NCBI RefSeq assembly: GCF_041228405.1 | Contig: NZ_CP133888.1 | Coordinates: 682,001 to 746,000 of the forward strand | DNA: 64,000 bases | Source: Salinilacustrithrix flava | GTDB lineage: Bacteria; Actinomycetota; Acidimicrobiia; Acidimicrobiales; Salinilacustritrichaceae | Direction of reading: 5' to 3' | In this document: in pieces, positions 49,731 to 56,716 of the stretch | How the letters are laid out: every line of letters begins with the position of its first letter | Position numbering within the stretch: the first letter of the stretch is position 1 | Made by a program: the position numbers and the translations under genes | Notes under the pieces: model-generated | Databases searched by the model: none | Seen by the model: the letters and a program-made list of their open reading frames with translations, nothing else | Told to the model about the DNA's origin: nothing

Positions 49731-49899
49731 CATCTCCTGCGGCCACTGCGTCGAAGCGATCACCGGCGCCGTGAAGCCCCTCGACGGTGTCGAGTCCGTC
49801 GACGTGTCCATCGACGACAAGACCGTCACCGTCGCCGGCAGCTTCGACGACGCCGCCGTCCGCTCGGCCATCGACGACGCCGGCTACGACGTCGCCTGA
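49702..49899 (+). CDS. copZ: copper chaperone CopZ
   Basis: This 65-residue HMA-domain chaperone has the copper motif ISCGHCVEAI and the typical beta-alpha-beta-beta-alpha-beta layout ending DDAGYDVA. It is encoded partly inside the 3' end of copA in another frame. GAGAGGAG lies just upstream of its ATG at 49702. It would carry Cu(I) to CopA and CsoR in the cytoplasm. A hairpin terminator follows 13 bp after the stop. Confidence 0.94.
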   Translation: MSTETYNVPDISCGHCVEAITGAVKPLDGVESVDVSIDDKTVTVAGSFDDAAVRSAIDDAGYDVA

Positions 49900-49912
49900 A
49901 CGTCCTGGGGCT

Positions 49913-49938
49913 GTGGCGTTGCGCTGATGCAACGCCAC
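49913..49938 (+). terminator. terminator of the copA-copZ operon
   Basis: The arms GTGGCGTTGC and GCAACGCCAC pair perfectly over 10 bp around GCTGAT. Flanking GGGG and CCCC extend the stem with two mismatches. It lies 14 bp after the copZ stop. No U-run follows. A further TGACCGC/GCGGTCA repeat (49952-49972) lies in the same gap. Confidence 0.7.
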
Positions 49939-50053
49939 GACCCCGGTTCCCTGACCGCCGCACCTGCGGTCACTTCCGGTCTGGGCTGGGTCGATCGGAT
50001 CATCTGTGAACTGGCCCCTCAAGGACGGCTGACGACGCGCCGAAGTCGCGTCC

Positions 50054-50743
50054 ATGATCCGCACCGTCGCAGCCATCTTTGCCAAGAAGACCGCCATCGT
50101 CGCCATCACGGGTGTCACCGTGATCGGCGGCGCCAGCTTCGCCCTCGCCGAGGTCGTCGCGACCGACGAGCCCTCCGCTGAGGAGGAGATCGTCGTCGAA
50201 GAGACGGACGAAGGCACCGATGACGGCACGACCGACGACGGCACGACCGACGACGGCACGACCGACGGGACCGACGACGACACGACCGACGGCACGACCG
50301 ACGGGACCGACGACGGCACGACCGACGGGACCGACGACGACACGACCGACGACACGACCGACGACACGACCGACGGCACGACCGACGGCACGACCGACGG
50401 GGACGACCTCACTGGCGGGGACGAGCTCACCGGCGAGGTCACCGAGGAGCCCGAGGCTCCGAAGGACAACCACGGCGCCGTCGTCTCCGCCGCCGCCAAG
50501 GGCGGCGCACCGTGCGACGACTTGGAGGCCAACGGCTTCAAGAACCACGGTCAGTGCGTGGCCAGCGTCGCCGGCGGCAAGAAGGCGCCGACCGAGCCCA
50601 GCGAGCCCGTCGCCGACGAGTCCGAGGACACCGTCGAGGCGCCCCCCACCGAGGACACCGTCGAGACGCAGGCCGTCGAATCCGCCGAGAAGCCCGGCAA
50701 GGGCGGCCCGCCGGCCGGCAAGGGCAAGGGCGGCAAGGGCTGA
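50054..50743 (+). CDS. secreted Asp/Thr-repeat protein
   Basis: This 229-residue protein has a signal peptide (about 1-32, IVAITGVTVIGGASFALAE). An acidic segment is followed by about 65 residues of DGTTD-type repeats built from the units DDGTT, DGTDDDTT and DDTT. The C-terminal half contains the motif CDDLEANGFKNHGQCVASVA, seen in small secreted actinobacterial proteins, and ends in a Gly/Lys tail GKGGPPAGKGKGGKG. No enzyme domain is recognised. Calcium binding or wall spacing are guesses based on composition. The ATG at 50054 follows the GTCC of 50050-50053 without a clear ribosome-binding site. Confidence 0.75.
   Translation: MIRTVAAIFAKKTAIVAITGVTVIGGASFALAEVVATDEPSAEEEIVVEETDEGTDDGTTDDGTTDDGTTDGTDDDTTDGTTDGTDDGTTDGTDDDTTDDTTDDTTDGTTDGTTDGDDLTGGDELTGEVTEEPEAPKDNHGAVVSAAAKGGAPCDDLEANGFKNHGQCVASVAGGKKAPTEPSEPVADESEDTVEAPPTEDTVETQAVESAEKPGKGGPPAGKGKGGKG
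50219..50400. repeat. in-frame tandem repeat coding DGTTD units
   Basis: A unit close to GACGGCACGACCGAC is repeated in several forms (15-nt and 12-nt blocks, some with GAC insertions) across 180 bp. All unit lengths are multiples of three, so expansions stay in frame. This is a likely length-polymorphic site. It is coding sequence, not a CRISPR array. Confidence 0.85.
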
Positions 50744-50751
50744 CCGACCGG

Positions 50752-50776
50752 GTGTTCCGTGGTCGCTGCCAGAACG
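50752..50776. other. second copy of a 3'-flank element found at 22006-22030
   Basis: The block GTGTTCCG, four variable bases, then CGCTGCCAGAACG occurs here after the repeat-protein gene and at 22006-22030 after the MDR reductase. Twenty-one fixed bases are identical and four differ. Here it is enclosed by CCGACC and GGTCGG arms, forming a possible hairpin that would end the transcript. A further TGCCAGAAC is at 50800-50808, immediately at the aat stop. Confidence 0.5.
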
Positions 50777-50807
50777 GTCGGCGGCCGCGACACCACCACT
50801 GCCAGAA

Positions 50808-51479
50808 CTAGGTGAAGGCCGGCGGCATCGGCAGGCGCAGCGCAACGCTGAGCCTGTCGATGTAGTCGTTCCGGGCGACGTCGATCGCGCCGAGGGAGCG
50901 GAGGTGGTCGGTGGTCCACTGGACGTCGAGCAGGCGGTCCACGCCATCGGCGGACAGGACGTCGACCAGGCCGACGAGGGCGACCTTGGAGGCGTCGCGC
51001 TGGTGGTGGAACATCGACTCGCCGGCGAAGAGGCCGCCGACCGACACGCCGTAGAGGCCTCCGGCGAGCGTGCCGTCCTCCCGTGACCAGGCCTCGACGC
51101 TGTGGGCCCAGCCGAGGCGGTGCATCTGGCGGTAGGCCTGGCGGATCTCCTCGGTGATCCAGCCGTGCGGGCGCTTGGGGTCGGCGCAGCTGGCGACGAC
51201 CTCGTCGAAGCAGGTGTCGACACGGATCTCGAAGCGGGCGCACGACCGGCGCAGGGACCGGGACACCCGCAACCCGTCGAGCGGGAGGATCCCGCGGGGG
51301 TCGGGCGACCACCAGGCGAGCGTCCGGCCCCGGTCCACCTGCATCGGGAACAGCCCGCTGCGGTAGGCGTGCAGCAGCGTGCCGGGCGAGAGGTCCCCAC
51401 CGACGCCGACCACGCCGGACTCGTCGGCCGTGTCCACGTCGGGGAACGACCAGGCGCAGGGTGGGGGCTCGACGGGCAT
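50808..51479 (-). CDS. aat: leucyl/phenylalanyl-tRNA-protein transferase
   Basis: This 223-residue enzyme adds Leu or Phe to N-terminal Arg or Lys of proteins, marking them for ClpS/ClpAP-type degradation. Family sequences are clear: GVVGVGGDLSPGTLLHAYRSGLFPM, WWSPDPRGILP, EEIRQAYRQMHRLGWAHSVEAW, GGLYGVSVGGLFAGESMFHH. The ATG at 51479 is the start of homology. There is no adjacent clp gene. Confidence 0.94.
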   Translation of the reverse strand: MPVEPPPCAWSFPDVDTADESGVVGVGGDLSPGTLLHAYRSGLFPMQVDRGRTLAWWSPDPRGILPLDGLRVSRSLRRSCARFEIRVDTCFDEVVASCADPKRPHGWITEEIRQAYRQMHRLGWAHSVEAWSREDGTLAGGLYGVSVGGLFAGESMFHHQRDASKVALVGLVDVLSADGVDRLLDVQWTTDHLRSLGAIDVARNDYIDRLSVALRLPMPPAFT

Positions 51480-51640
51480 CGGGCCGATTCTCTCCGACGC
51501 CTGGCTGGTCAGCCGATTCGTCCTCCCGCACCCCTGGTGGATCGCAAGGAGATCGTCACATCCGCGCGGTCTGCGCCGGACGGAACGGGGGATGGAAGTG
51601 CCGTTGTCGCACCCAGCCCACCAGCAGGACGCACGACGAC

Positions 51641-51667
51641 GAAGGCCCCGGCACCGCCGGGGCCTTC
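51641..51667. terminator. strong hairpin terminator
   Basis: GAAGGCCCCGG (51641-51651) and CCGGGGCCTTC (51657-51667) form an 11-bp perfect stem around CACCG. It is 37 bp beyond the 3-hydroxybutyryl-CoA dehydrogenase stop on the minus strand, and upstream of aat, so it most likely ends the dehydrogenase mRNA. The remaining about 160 bp of this gap (51480-51640) hold no visible gene. Confidence 0.8.
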
Positions 51668-51703
51668 GCTCGTCCTCGGGTGCGGGTCGGGCCCGCGGCC
51701 GGA

Positions 51704-52552
51704 TCAGTACTCGTAGAAGCCGGCGCCGGACTTGCGGCCGAGGTGGCCGGCGCTGACCATGCGGCGCAGCATCGGGGAGGCCGCGTAGTGCGGGTCACGG
51801 AACTCGTCGTAGAGGGCGTCGAGGATCGACAGCGAGGTGTCGAGGCCGACCAGGTCGAGCAGGGCGAAGGGCCCCATCGGGAAGTTGGCCCCGCCCTTCA
51901 TGGCCGAGTCGATGTCGTCGCGGTTGGCGGTGCCGTTCTCCAGCATCCGCACCGCGTTGTTCAGGTACGGGAACAGCAGGTGGTTCACGATGAAGCCGGC
52001 GCGGTCCTTGACCTCGACCGGGGACTTGCCGCACGCCTCGGCGAACTGGCGCACCTCGGCGATGGTCGCGTCCGACGTGACCAGCGTCTTGATGATCTCG
52101 ACCAGGCTCATCATCGGGGCCGGGTTGAAGAAGTGCACGCCGCAGACCCGCTCCGGACGACGGGTCTCGACCGCCATCTCGATCACCGACAGCGTCGAGG
52201 TGTTCGTCGCCAGGATGGCGTCGTCCTTGCAGTGGTGGTCCAGGTCGTTGAAGAGGGCGACCTTGGTGGCGAGGTCCTCGACGACGGACTCGATCACCAG
52301 GTCGCAGTCGGCGAGGTCGTCGAGCTTGGAGGTGGCGGTGACCCGGGCGACGGCCGCGTCGGCGTCCTCCTGGCTCATCCGCTCCTTGGCGACGAGCTTC
52401 TCCAGGGACTTCTGCATGGCGGCCACGGTCTGCTCGGCCGATTCGTGCTTGCGGGAGCGCAGCACCACGTCGAAGCCGGAGGTCGCTGCGACCTGTGCGA
52501 TGCCGGACCCCATGATCCCCGAACCGATGATGCCCACGCTCTTGATCGTCAT
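51704..52552 (-). CDS. 3-hydroxybutyryl-CoA dehydrogenase
   Basis: This 282-residue NAD(P)-dependent enzyme interconverts acetoacetyl-CoA and (S)-3-hydroxybutyryl-CoA. It has the Rossmann motif GIIGSGIMGSGIA (7-19), NTSTLSV, the catalytic histidine and partners in VCGVHFFNPAPMM, and the C-terminal helical part GRKSGAGFYEY. The ATG at 52552 follows a TACGGT box (52560-52565 on the minus strand) by 7 nt, so the mRNA should be leaderless. The recurring palindrome (52563-52576) overlaps this -10 box. A strong hairpin follows the gene. Confidence 0.93.
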   Translation of the reverse strand: MTIKSVGIIGSGIMGSGIAQVAATSGFDVVLRSRKHESAEQTVAAMQKSLEKLVAKERMSQEDADAAVARVTATSKLDDLADCDLVIESVVEDLATKVALFNDLDHHCKDDAILATNTSTLSVIEMAVETRRPERVCGVHFFNPAPMMSLVEIIKTLVTSDATIAEVRQFAEACGKSPVEVKDRAGFIVNHLLFPYLNNAVRMLENGTANRDDIDSAMKGGANFPMGPFALLDLVGLDTSLSILDALYDEFRDPHYAASPMLRRMVSAGHLGRKSGAGFYEY

Positions 52553-52562
52553 GCGTCACACC

Positions 52563-52576
52563 GTACCGAGCGGTAA
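52563..52576. promoter_or_regulatory. candidate TetR-type operator on the dehydrogenase promoter
   Basis: GTACCGAGCGGTAA has arms TACC and GGTA and centre GAGC, the same form as the sites at 21942 and 23237. It overlaps the TACGGT -10 box of the hydroxybutyryl-CoA dehydrogenase gene by three bases, an ideal place to block transcription. The GGTAACCAGG just beyond it also occurs at the thiolase promoter. Confidence 0.6.
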
Positions 52577-52672
52577 CCAGGGGCCCGAAAAAGCGAGACT
52601 GAGCCCATCGCGGACTCCGGCATCATCCCCACCGGGTACGAGCGCACGCTCCCGCCCGAGGCCCAGCTGCTC

Positions 52673-53203
52673 GTGCGCGCCCGGCGCCGCGCCCTCACCC
52701 GGCGCGGTCGGGGTCGCCTCCTCGACCTCGGCGGCGCCGACATGCACCGCACCCTGTGGGCCCGGGCCGACGGCGTCTCCGACGCGACGGTGCTCGACGG
52801 CGCCGGCGACCCCCGCCTCGCGGCCCTGGCCGACGCCGGCGAGCGGTTCGACACCGTCGTCTCGGTGTTCCAGCTCGCCGCCAGCGCCGACCTCAGCGAG
52901 ACGCTGCGGTCCCTGCGCCAGGTGCTCGCCGACGACGGCCGGGTCCTGTTCATCGAGCCGGGCTCCCAGGTCGGCCTGCCCGGGCGCATCCAGCGCCTGG
53001 TCACCCCGCCCCTCCGCGGGCTCACCGGCTGGCGGCCCGACCGCGACATCCCGGCCGAGCTGCGCGTCGCCGGCCTCTCGGTCATCGACATCCGCCGGCA
53101 CCGGGTCCCGACCCTGCAGCTCTGGCTGCGCCAGGTGCTCGAGGGCGTCGCCCACCACGCCCTGCCGCCCGGCGAGGGCGCACCTCCCGCCGAACCCGCC
53201 TGA
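52673..53203 (+). CDS. SAM-dependent methyltransferase-like protein, start uncertain
   Basis: From the first usable GTG at 52673 the protein has 176 residues and shows a class I methyltransferase outline: RLLDLGGADMHRTLWARA (SAM loop), ERFDTVVSVFQLAASADLSETLRSLRQVL and DDGRVLFIEPG. The frame remains open 22 codons upstream and reads like real coding sequence (SGIIPTGYERTLPPEAQLL), but has no ATG, GTG or TTG there; ATC at 52608 or CTG at 52667 would be needed. Homologues often end VFQLC-type, so substrate is unknown. It is divergent from the dehydrogenase and precedes the histidine kinase. Confidence 0.6.
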   Translation: MRARRRALTRRGRGRLLDLGGADMHRTLWARADGVSDATVLDGAGDPRLAALADAGERFDTVVSVFQLAASADLSETLRSLRQVLADDGRVLFIEPGSQVGLPGRIQRLVTPPLRGLTGWRPDRDIPAELRVAGLSVIDIRRHRVPTLQLWLRQVLEGVAHHALPPGEGAPPAEPA

Positions 53204-53311
53204 TCGTCCCTTTCGCACCGAAGATGACCCGAACGGGTCATGGCGGCGCGGGCCGGACGAACGCGACACTCACCCCGTCGGCCGGCGGCGTCGACACTGC
53301 CCGGAGGACAG

Positions 53312-54955
53312 ATGGCCAACAGGTTCCCCGATCCGCACCAGCGAGGCGCGCTCCTGCAGGGCGCCACTGCCGTGCTGGCCGTGGTCGCCGTCGTCGTCGC
53401 CCTGGTGCAGGGGGCCGTGCTGACCGCGGCCGTCGCCGCGGTGGTCGCCGCCCTCGTCGGCCTCGAGGTCCGTCGACGCGGCCAGGTCACCCTCACCGCC
53501 CCCGAGCTGGATCGCCTGCGCGAAGCCGAGCTCGCCCTCGCCCGGGCCACCGACACCCACGAAGCGGCACGGGAGCTCGCCGAGCACGCCATCGCGCTGC
53601 TCGGTGCCCGCAGCGCCGTCGTGCTCATCGAGGGCATCGGCGACACCGTGCGGGTCGCCGCCGGCCCGACCGCCACCGAGGACGTCTACGGCTCCGGGTC
53701 CCGGATGCGGCTGCTCGACGACGCCGGCCTGCCGTGCGGCTCGATCGCCGTCTCCGCCCGGGCCGACGGCCGGCCCTACGCCGCCCGCCACGAACGCATC
53801 CTCGACGCCCTGGCCGAGCGGGTCTCCACCACCCTCCACCAGCTGTCCCTGCTGACCGACGTCAGCACCGAGCGCCGCACGCTGGCCGATCTGGTGGGCT
53901 CGTCCTCCGACGGCATCTTCTCGGTCGCGTCCGACCTCCGGGTCCGGGCGTGGAACCCGGCGATGGAGGCGATCACCGGCGTGCCCGCCGACCTCGCCGT
54001 CGGCGAGCACGTGAGCCAGTCGTTCCGCCCCACGGCCGAGAACGGCGAGCCGGCCACCGGTTCGGCAGATCCCGGGCGGGCCGGACGGCCGGTCACCGGC
54101 GTGGTGCTGCAGATCGAGGCCGGGGGCGAGGAGCGGTGGCTCACCTGCTCGTACGCGCCGCTCTCCGACGGCGGCTACGTGGCGGTGGCGAGGGACGAGA
54201 CCGCCCGCAAGAAGCTCCAGGACGACAAGGACGGCTGGATCGCCCAGGTGTCCCACGAGCTTCGGACGCCGCTCACGCCGATCAAGGGGTTCCTGCACAC
54301 CCTGGCGCGGCGCGACGCCGAGCTCACGACCGAGGACCGGGCGCGCATCTACGAGATCATGATCCGCGAGGAGCACCGGCTCGAGGCCCTCGTCGACTCC
54401 CTGCTGCGCTCCACCCAGCTCGACGCCAGCGGCATGGTCGTCGAACGGACCGAGGTCGACTGGGCCGACCGCGTGCTCGAGCAGGTCGAGCTGGTCCGCC
54501 GCCAGGATCCCTCCCGCACCATCACCCTCGACGTGGATCCCGATGCCGGGCCGGTGCTGGCCGACGAGGGCCTGGCCGTGGGCGTCCTCACCAACCTGCT
54601 GTCCAACGCCTTGAAGTACGCCGAGGGCGACGGGGCCGTCGAGGTGGTGGTCGAGGCCGACGGTGACGAGCTCATCACGAGCGTCATCGACCACGGCCCG
54701 GGCATCCCGCGCTCGGACCGCACCCGCGTGTTCGACAAGTTCACGCGTCTCGGGAACCACCTGACCCGCGCCCAGCAGGGCGTGGGGCTGGGCCTGCACA
54801 TCGCCAAGCAGTCCATCGAGCGCCTGGACGGGCGCATCTGGGTGGATGAGACGCCGGGTGGGGGCGCCACGTTCCGGTTCACGCTGCCGCGGACCGAGCG
54901 GTCCCGGCGGCGGTCGCCGCTCAGAGCTCCAGGATCTCCACGGACTCGATCGTGA
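53312..54955 (+). CDS. sensor histidine kinase (GAF-like, PAS, HisKA, HATPase)
   Basis: This 547-residue kinase has two membrane helices near the N-terminus (about 15-50) and a GAF-like region (about 65-185). A PAS domain follows (about 195-305, DLVGSSSDGIFSVASD). The H-box is WIAQVSHELRTPLTPIKGF, with the N-box TNLLSNALKYAEG, G1 DHGPGIP and G2 GVGLGLHIAKQ. GGAGGACAG precedes the ATG at 53312. No response regulator is adjacent; the orphan regulator at 2892 is 50 kb away. Its last 35 bp overlap the convergent cyclophilin gene. Confidence 0.9.
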   Translation: MANRFPDPHQRGALLQGATAVLAVVAVVVALVQGAVLTAAVAAVVAALVGLEVRRRGQVTLTAPELDRLREAELALARATDTHEAARELAEHAIALLGARSAVVLIEGIGDTVRVAAGPTATEDVYGSGSRMRLLDDAGLPCGSIAVSARADGRPYAARHERILDALAERVSTTLHQLSLLTDVSTERRTLADLVGSSSDGIFSVASDLRVRAWNPAMEAITGVPADLAVGEHVSQSFRPTAENGEPATGSADPGRAGRPVTGVVLQIEAGGEERWLTCSYAPLSDGGYVAVARDETARKKLQDDKDGWIAQVSHELRTPLTPIKGFLHTLARRDAELTTEDRARIYEIMIREEHRLEALVDSLLRSTQLDASGMVVERTEVDWADRVLEQVELVRRQDPSRTITLDVDPDAGPVLADEGLAVGVLTNLLSNALKYAEGDGAVEVVVEADGDELITSVIDHGPGIPRSDRTRVFDKFTRLGNHLTRAQQGVGLGLHIAKQSIERLDGRIWVDETPGGGATFRFTLPRTERSRRRSPLRAPGSPRTRS

Positions 54956-55874
54956 CGTCCCGGCTCGGCGCGCCGCCGAGCCCGCTGTCGTCGGCCTCGT
55001 GCAGGCCGATGATCTCCTGGAGCACGTCGAGGCCCTCGACCACGTCACCGAACAGCAGGTAGGTGCCCTGGCTGTCGAGCAGCTCCACGTTCGGGCCGGT
55101 GCTGAAGAAGAACTGCGCCGAGGACGAGTCCGGCCCCATCGAGCGGGCCATGATCAGCTGGCCCTCCTCGTAGGTGAAGGGCCCGGTGTACTGGCCGGTG
55201 GCCGGGTCCGACGCGAACTCGCCGCCCTCGTCGGGGATGTTGTAGCCCGGCCCCTGGTCGGTGTTGTCCTGCGTGTGGGGCGAGCCGCCCTGGATGATGT
55301 CGATCGAGGGGTCGGTGCGGAACAGCAGCGTGTCGTCGTAGTAGCCGTAGCGGGCGAGGGCGACGAAGTTGTTCACCGTGTTCGGCATCTGCTCCTCGAG
55401 CAGGTCGACGAGCACCTCGCCCTCGGTCGTGGTGAAGCGGGCCTGGTAGTCGACGCCGTCCTCCAGGCAGTCCTGGAACGGGCCGTCGAAGTCGATCTGG
55501 CGCTCGGCGGACCCGTCGGCCGGCGGGCACTCCGTGTCGCCGGGCTGCACCCCGGCGACCGTGGTCTCGGTCGTCTCGGACGTCGCCTCGGTGGTGTCGG
55601 TGGTGCCGTCGTCCTCGGTGGCAGTCTCGCCGTCGGTGGCGGTCTCCTCCTCGGTGCCGTCGGTCTCGGGGTCGTCCACGGTGGCGACCTCGTCGTCACC
55701 GCCGTCGTCGGACGTCAGCACCGAGTAGCCGATGGCGAAGGCCAGGAAGGCGGCGATGCCGAGGCCGATCAGGATCCCGCGACGGCGGGTGGCCTGGCGC
55801 TGCTCCTGGCGGCGCAGCTCTTCGATCTTCTCGTGTCGCGCCTGCTTCTGGCGCTCGCGCTTGGAGGTACCCAC
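54921..55874 (-). CDS. cyclophilin-type peptidyl-prolyl isomerase, membrane-anchored
   Basis: This is a 317-residue protein with a basic cytoplasmic N-terminus (KRERQKQARHEKIEEL), one membrane helix (about 34-52), a long Thr/Glu/Asp-rich linker, then a cyclophilin domain (about 145-315). Active-site segments include ARYGYYDDTLLFR, IIQGG, MARSMGPDSSSAQFFFST and LFGDVVEGLDVL. It would assist folding of secreted proteins outside the membrane. The GTG at 55874 follows a TACGGT box (55883-55888) by 8 nt. The 3' end overlaps the kinase gene by 35 bp. Confidence 0.9.
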   Translation of the reverse strand: MGTSKRERQKQARHEKIEELRRQEQRQATRRRGILIGLGIAAFLAFAIGYSVLTSDDGGDDEVATVDDPETDGTEEETATDGETATEDDGTTDTTEATSETTETTVAGVQPGDTECPPADGSAERQIDFDGPFQDCLEDGVDYQARFTTTEGEVLVDLLEEQMPNTVNNFVALARYGYYDDTLLFRTDPSIDIIQGGSPHTQDNTDQGPGYNIPDEGGEFASDPATGQYTGPFTYEEGQLIMARSMGPDSSSAQFFFSTGPNVELLDSQGTYLLFGDVVEGLDVLQEIIGLHEADDSGLGGAPSRDVTIESVEILEL

Positions 55875-56073
55875 GGGCGCGGACCGTACCCGCCCCGCCC
55901 GCCGGAGCGCGAGTCACACGGAGCGCAGCGATGCCGTCCCGAGCCGTGGCCGTCCGCACGCAGCCAGGCCACCTGCGCCCCGCGCGTGACCTGCGCCACG
56001 CCCTTCGCTACGCTCCGTGCAACCTGAGGGCGGATCCGTGTGCGCACGGTCGGATGGAGTGCGGGAGGCTGTG

Positions 56074-56559
56074 ATGGCAGGCGACGACGACAGCCTCTCC
56101 TCGTTCTCTGTCGAGGTCGGCCAGCGCCTGCGCGCCGTACGACGGCTGCGCAAGCTGTCCCTCGACGACGTCGAGCGGGAGAGCGGCGGGCAGTGGAGCG
56201 CCTCGGCCATCGGCGCCTACGAGCGCGGCTTCCGCAACCTGAGCCTGCCCCGCCTGCGCGAGCTGGCCGAGTTCTACGACGTACCGATGTCGGTGCTCCT
56301 CGGCGAGAGCGACGACGACGACGACAGCGACCGGCCCTCGAAGGTCATCCTCGACCTGGTCGCCCTGTCCGGCATCCCCGAGGCCGAGGCCGTGCACCGC
56401 TACGCCCGGTCCATCATCCTCGAGCGGGGCGACTTCAACGGCCGGGTGCTCTCCATCCGCCGCGACGACCTGCGCGCCATCTGCTCGCTGCTGCACTCGA
56501 CCGAGACCCAGACCCTCCAGCAGCTGCGCGACTGGGACGCCCTCGTCGAGACGCTCTGA
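56074..56559 (+). CDS. bldD: BldD-like c-di-GMP-responsive transcriptional regulator
   Basis: This is a 161-residue master regulator homologue. The N-terminal XRE helix-turn-helix (about 12-72) reads GQRLRAVRRLRKLSLDDVE and WSASAIGAYERGFRNLSLPRL. The C-terminal domain keeps the exact c-di-GMP signature RGD-x8-RxxD: RGD at 118-120 and R129/D132 in RGDFNGRVLSIRRDD. In Streptomyces this motif binds a c-di-GMP tetramer that drives dimerisation and DNA binding. GGGAGG precedes the ATG at 56074, and a TACGCT box at 56008-56013 is a candidate promoter. The 199 bp upstream otherwise hold no gene. Confidence 0.9.
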   Translation: MAGDDDSLSSFSVEVGQRLRAVRRLRKLSLDDVERESGGQWSASAIGAYERGFRNLSLPRLRELAEFYDVPMSVLLGESDDDDDSDRPSKVILDLVALSGIPEAEAVHRYARSIILERGDFNGRVLSIRRDDLRAICSLLHSTETQTLQQLRDWDALVETL

Positions 56560-56716
56560 CTGGGCTTCCTCGCTCCTTCGTCGCTGCGGGGAGCCCCACG
56601 TACACGGAGTCGGCGTCCATCCCCGCGCAGCCCGCTCGCCGGCGCTCCGCTCCGGCCTGACGGCACCATCGGGGACTTTGGCCGCGTGCACCGTGGCCTC
56701 GGTAGGTTCGACCGCC

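Noticed and set aside
49952..49972. TGACCGC...GCGGTCA repeat as another operator of the proposed regulon
   Set aside because: The spacing is seven bases, not four, and it lies between copZ and the repeat-protein gene without a recognisable promoter.
50219..50400. Tandem repeats that could suggest a CRISPR array
   Set aside because: The units are 12-15 nt, contiguous, in frame and within a coding gene; there are no spacers.
55889..56073. BldD self-binding box upstream of bldD
   Set aside because: Some GTGAC/CACG-like words occur but none is close enough to the known 15-bp pseudo-palindrome to claim by eye.
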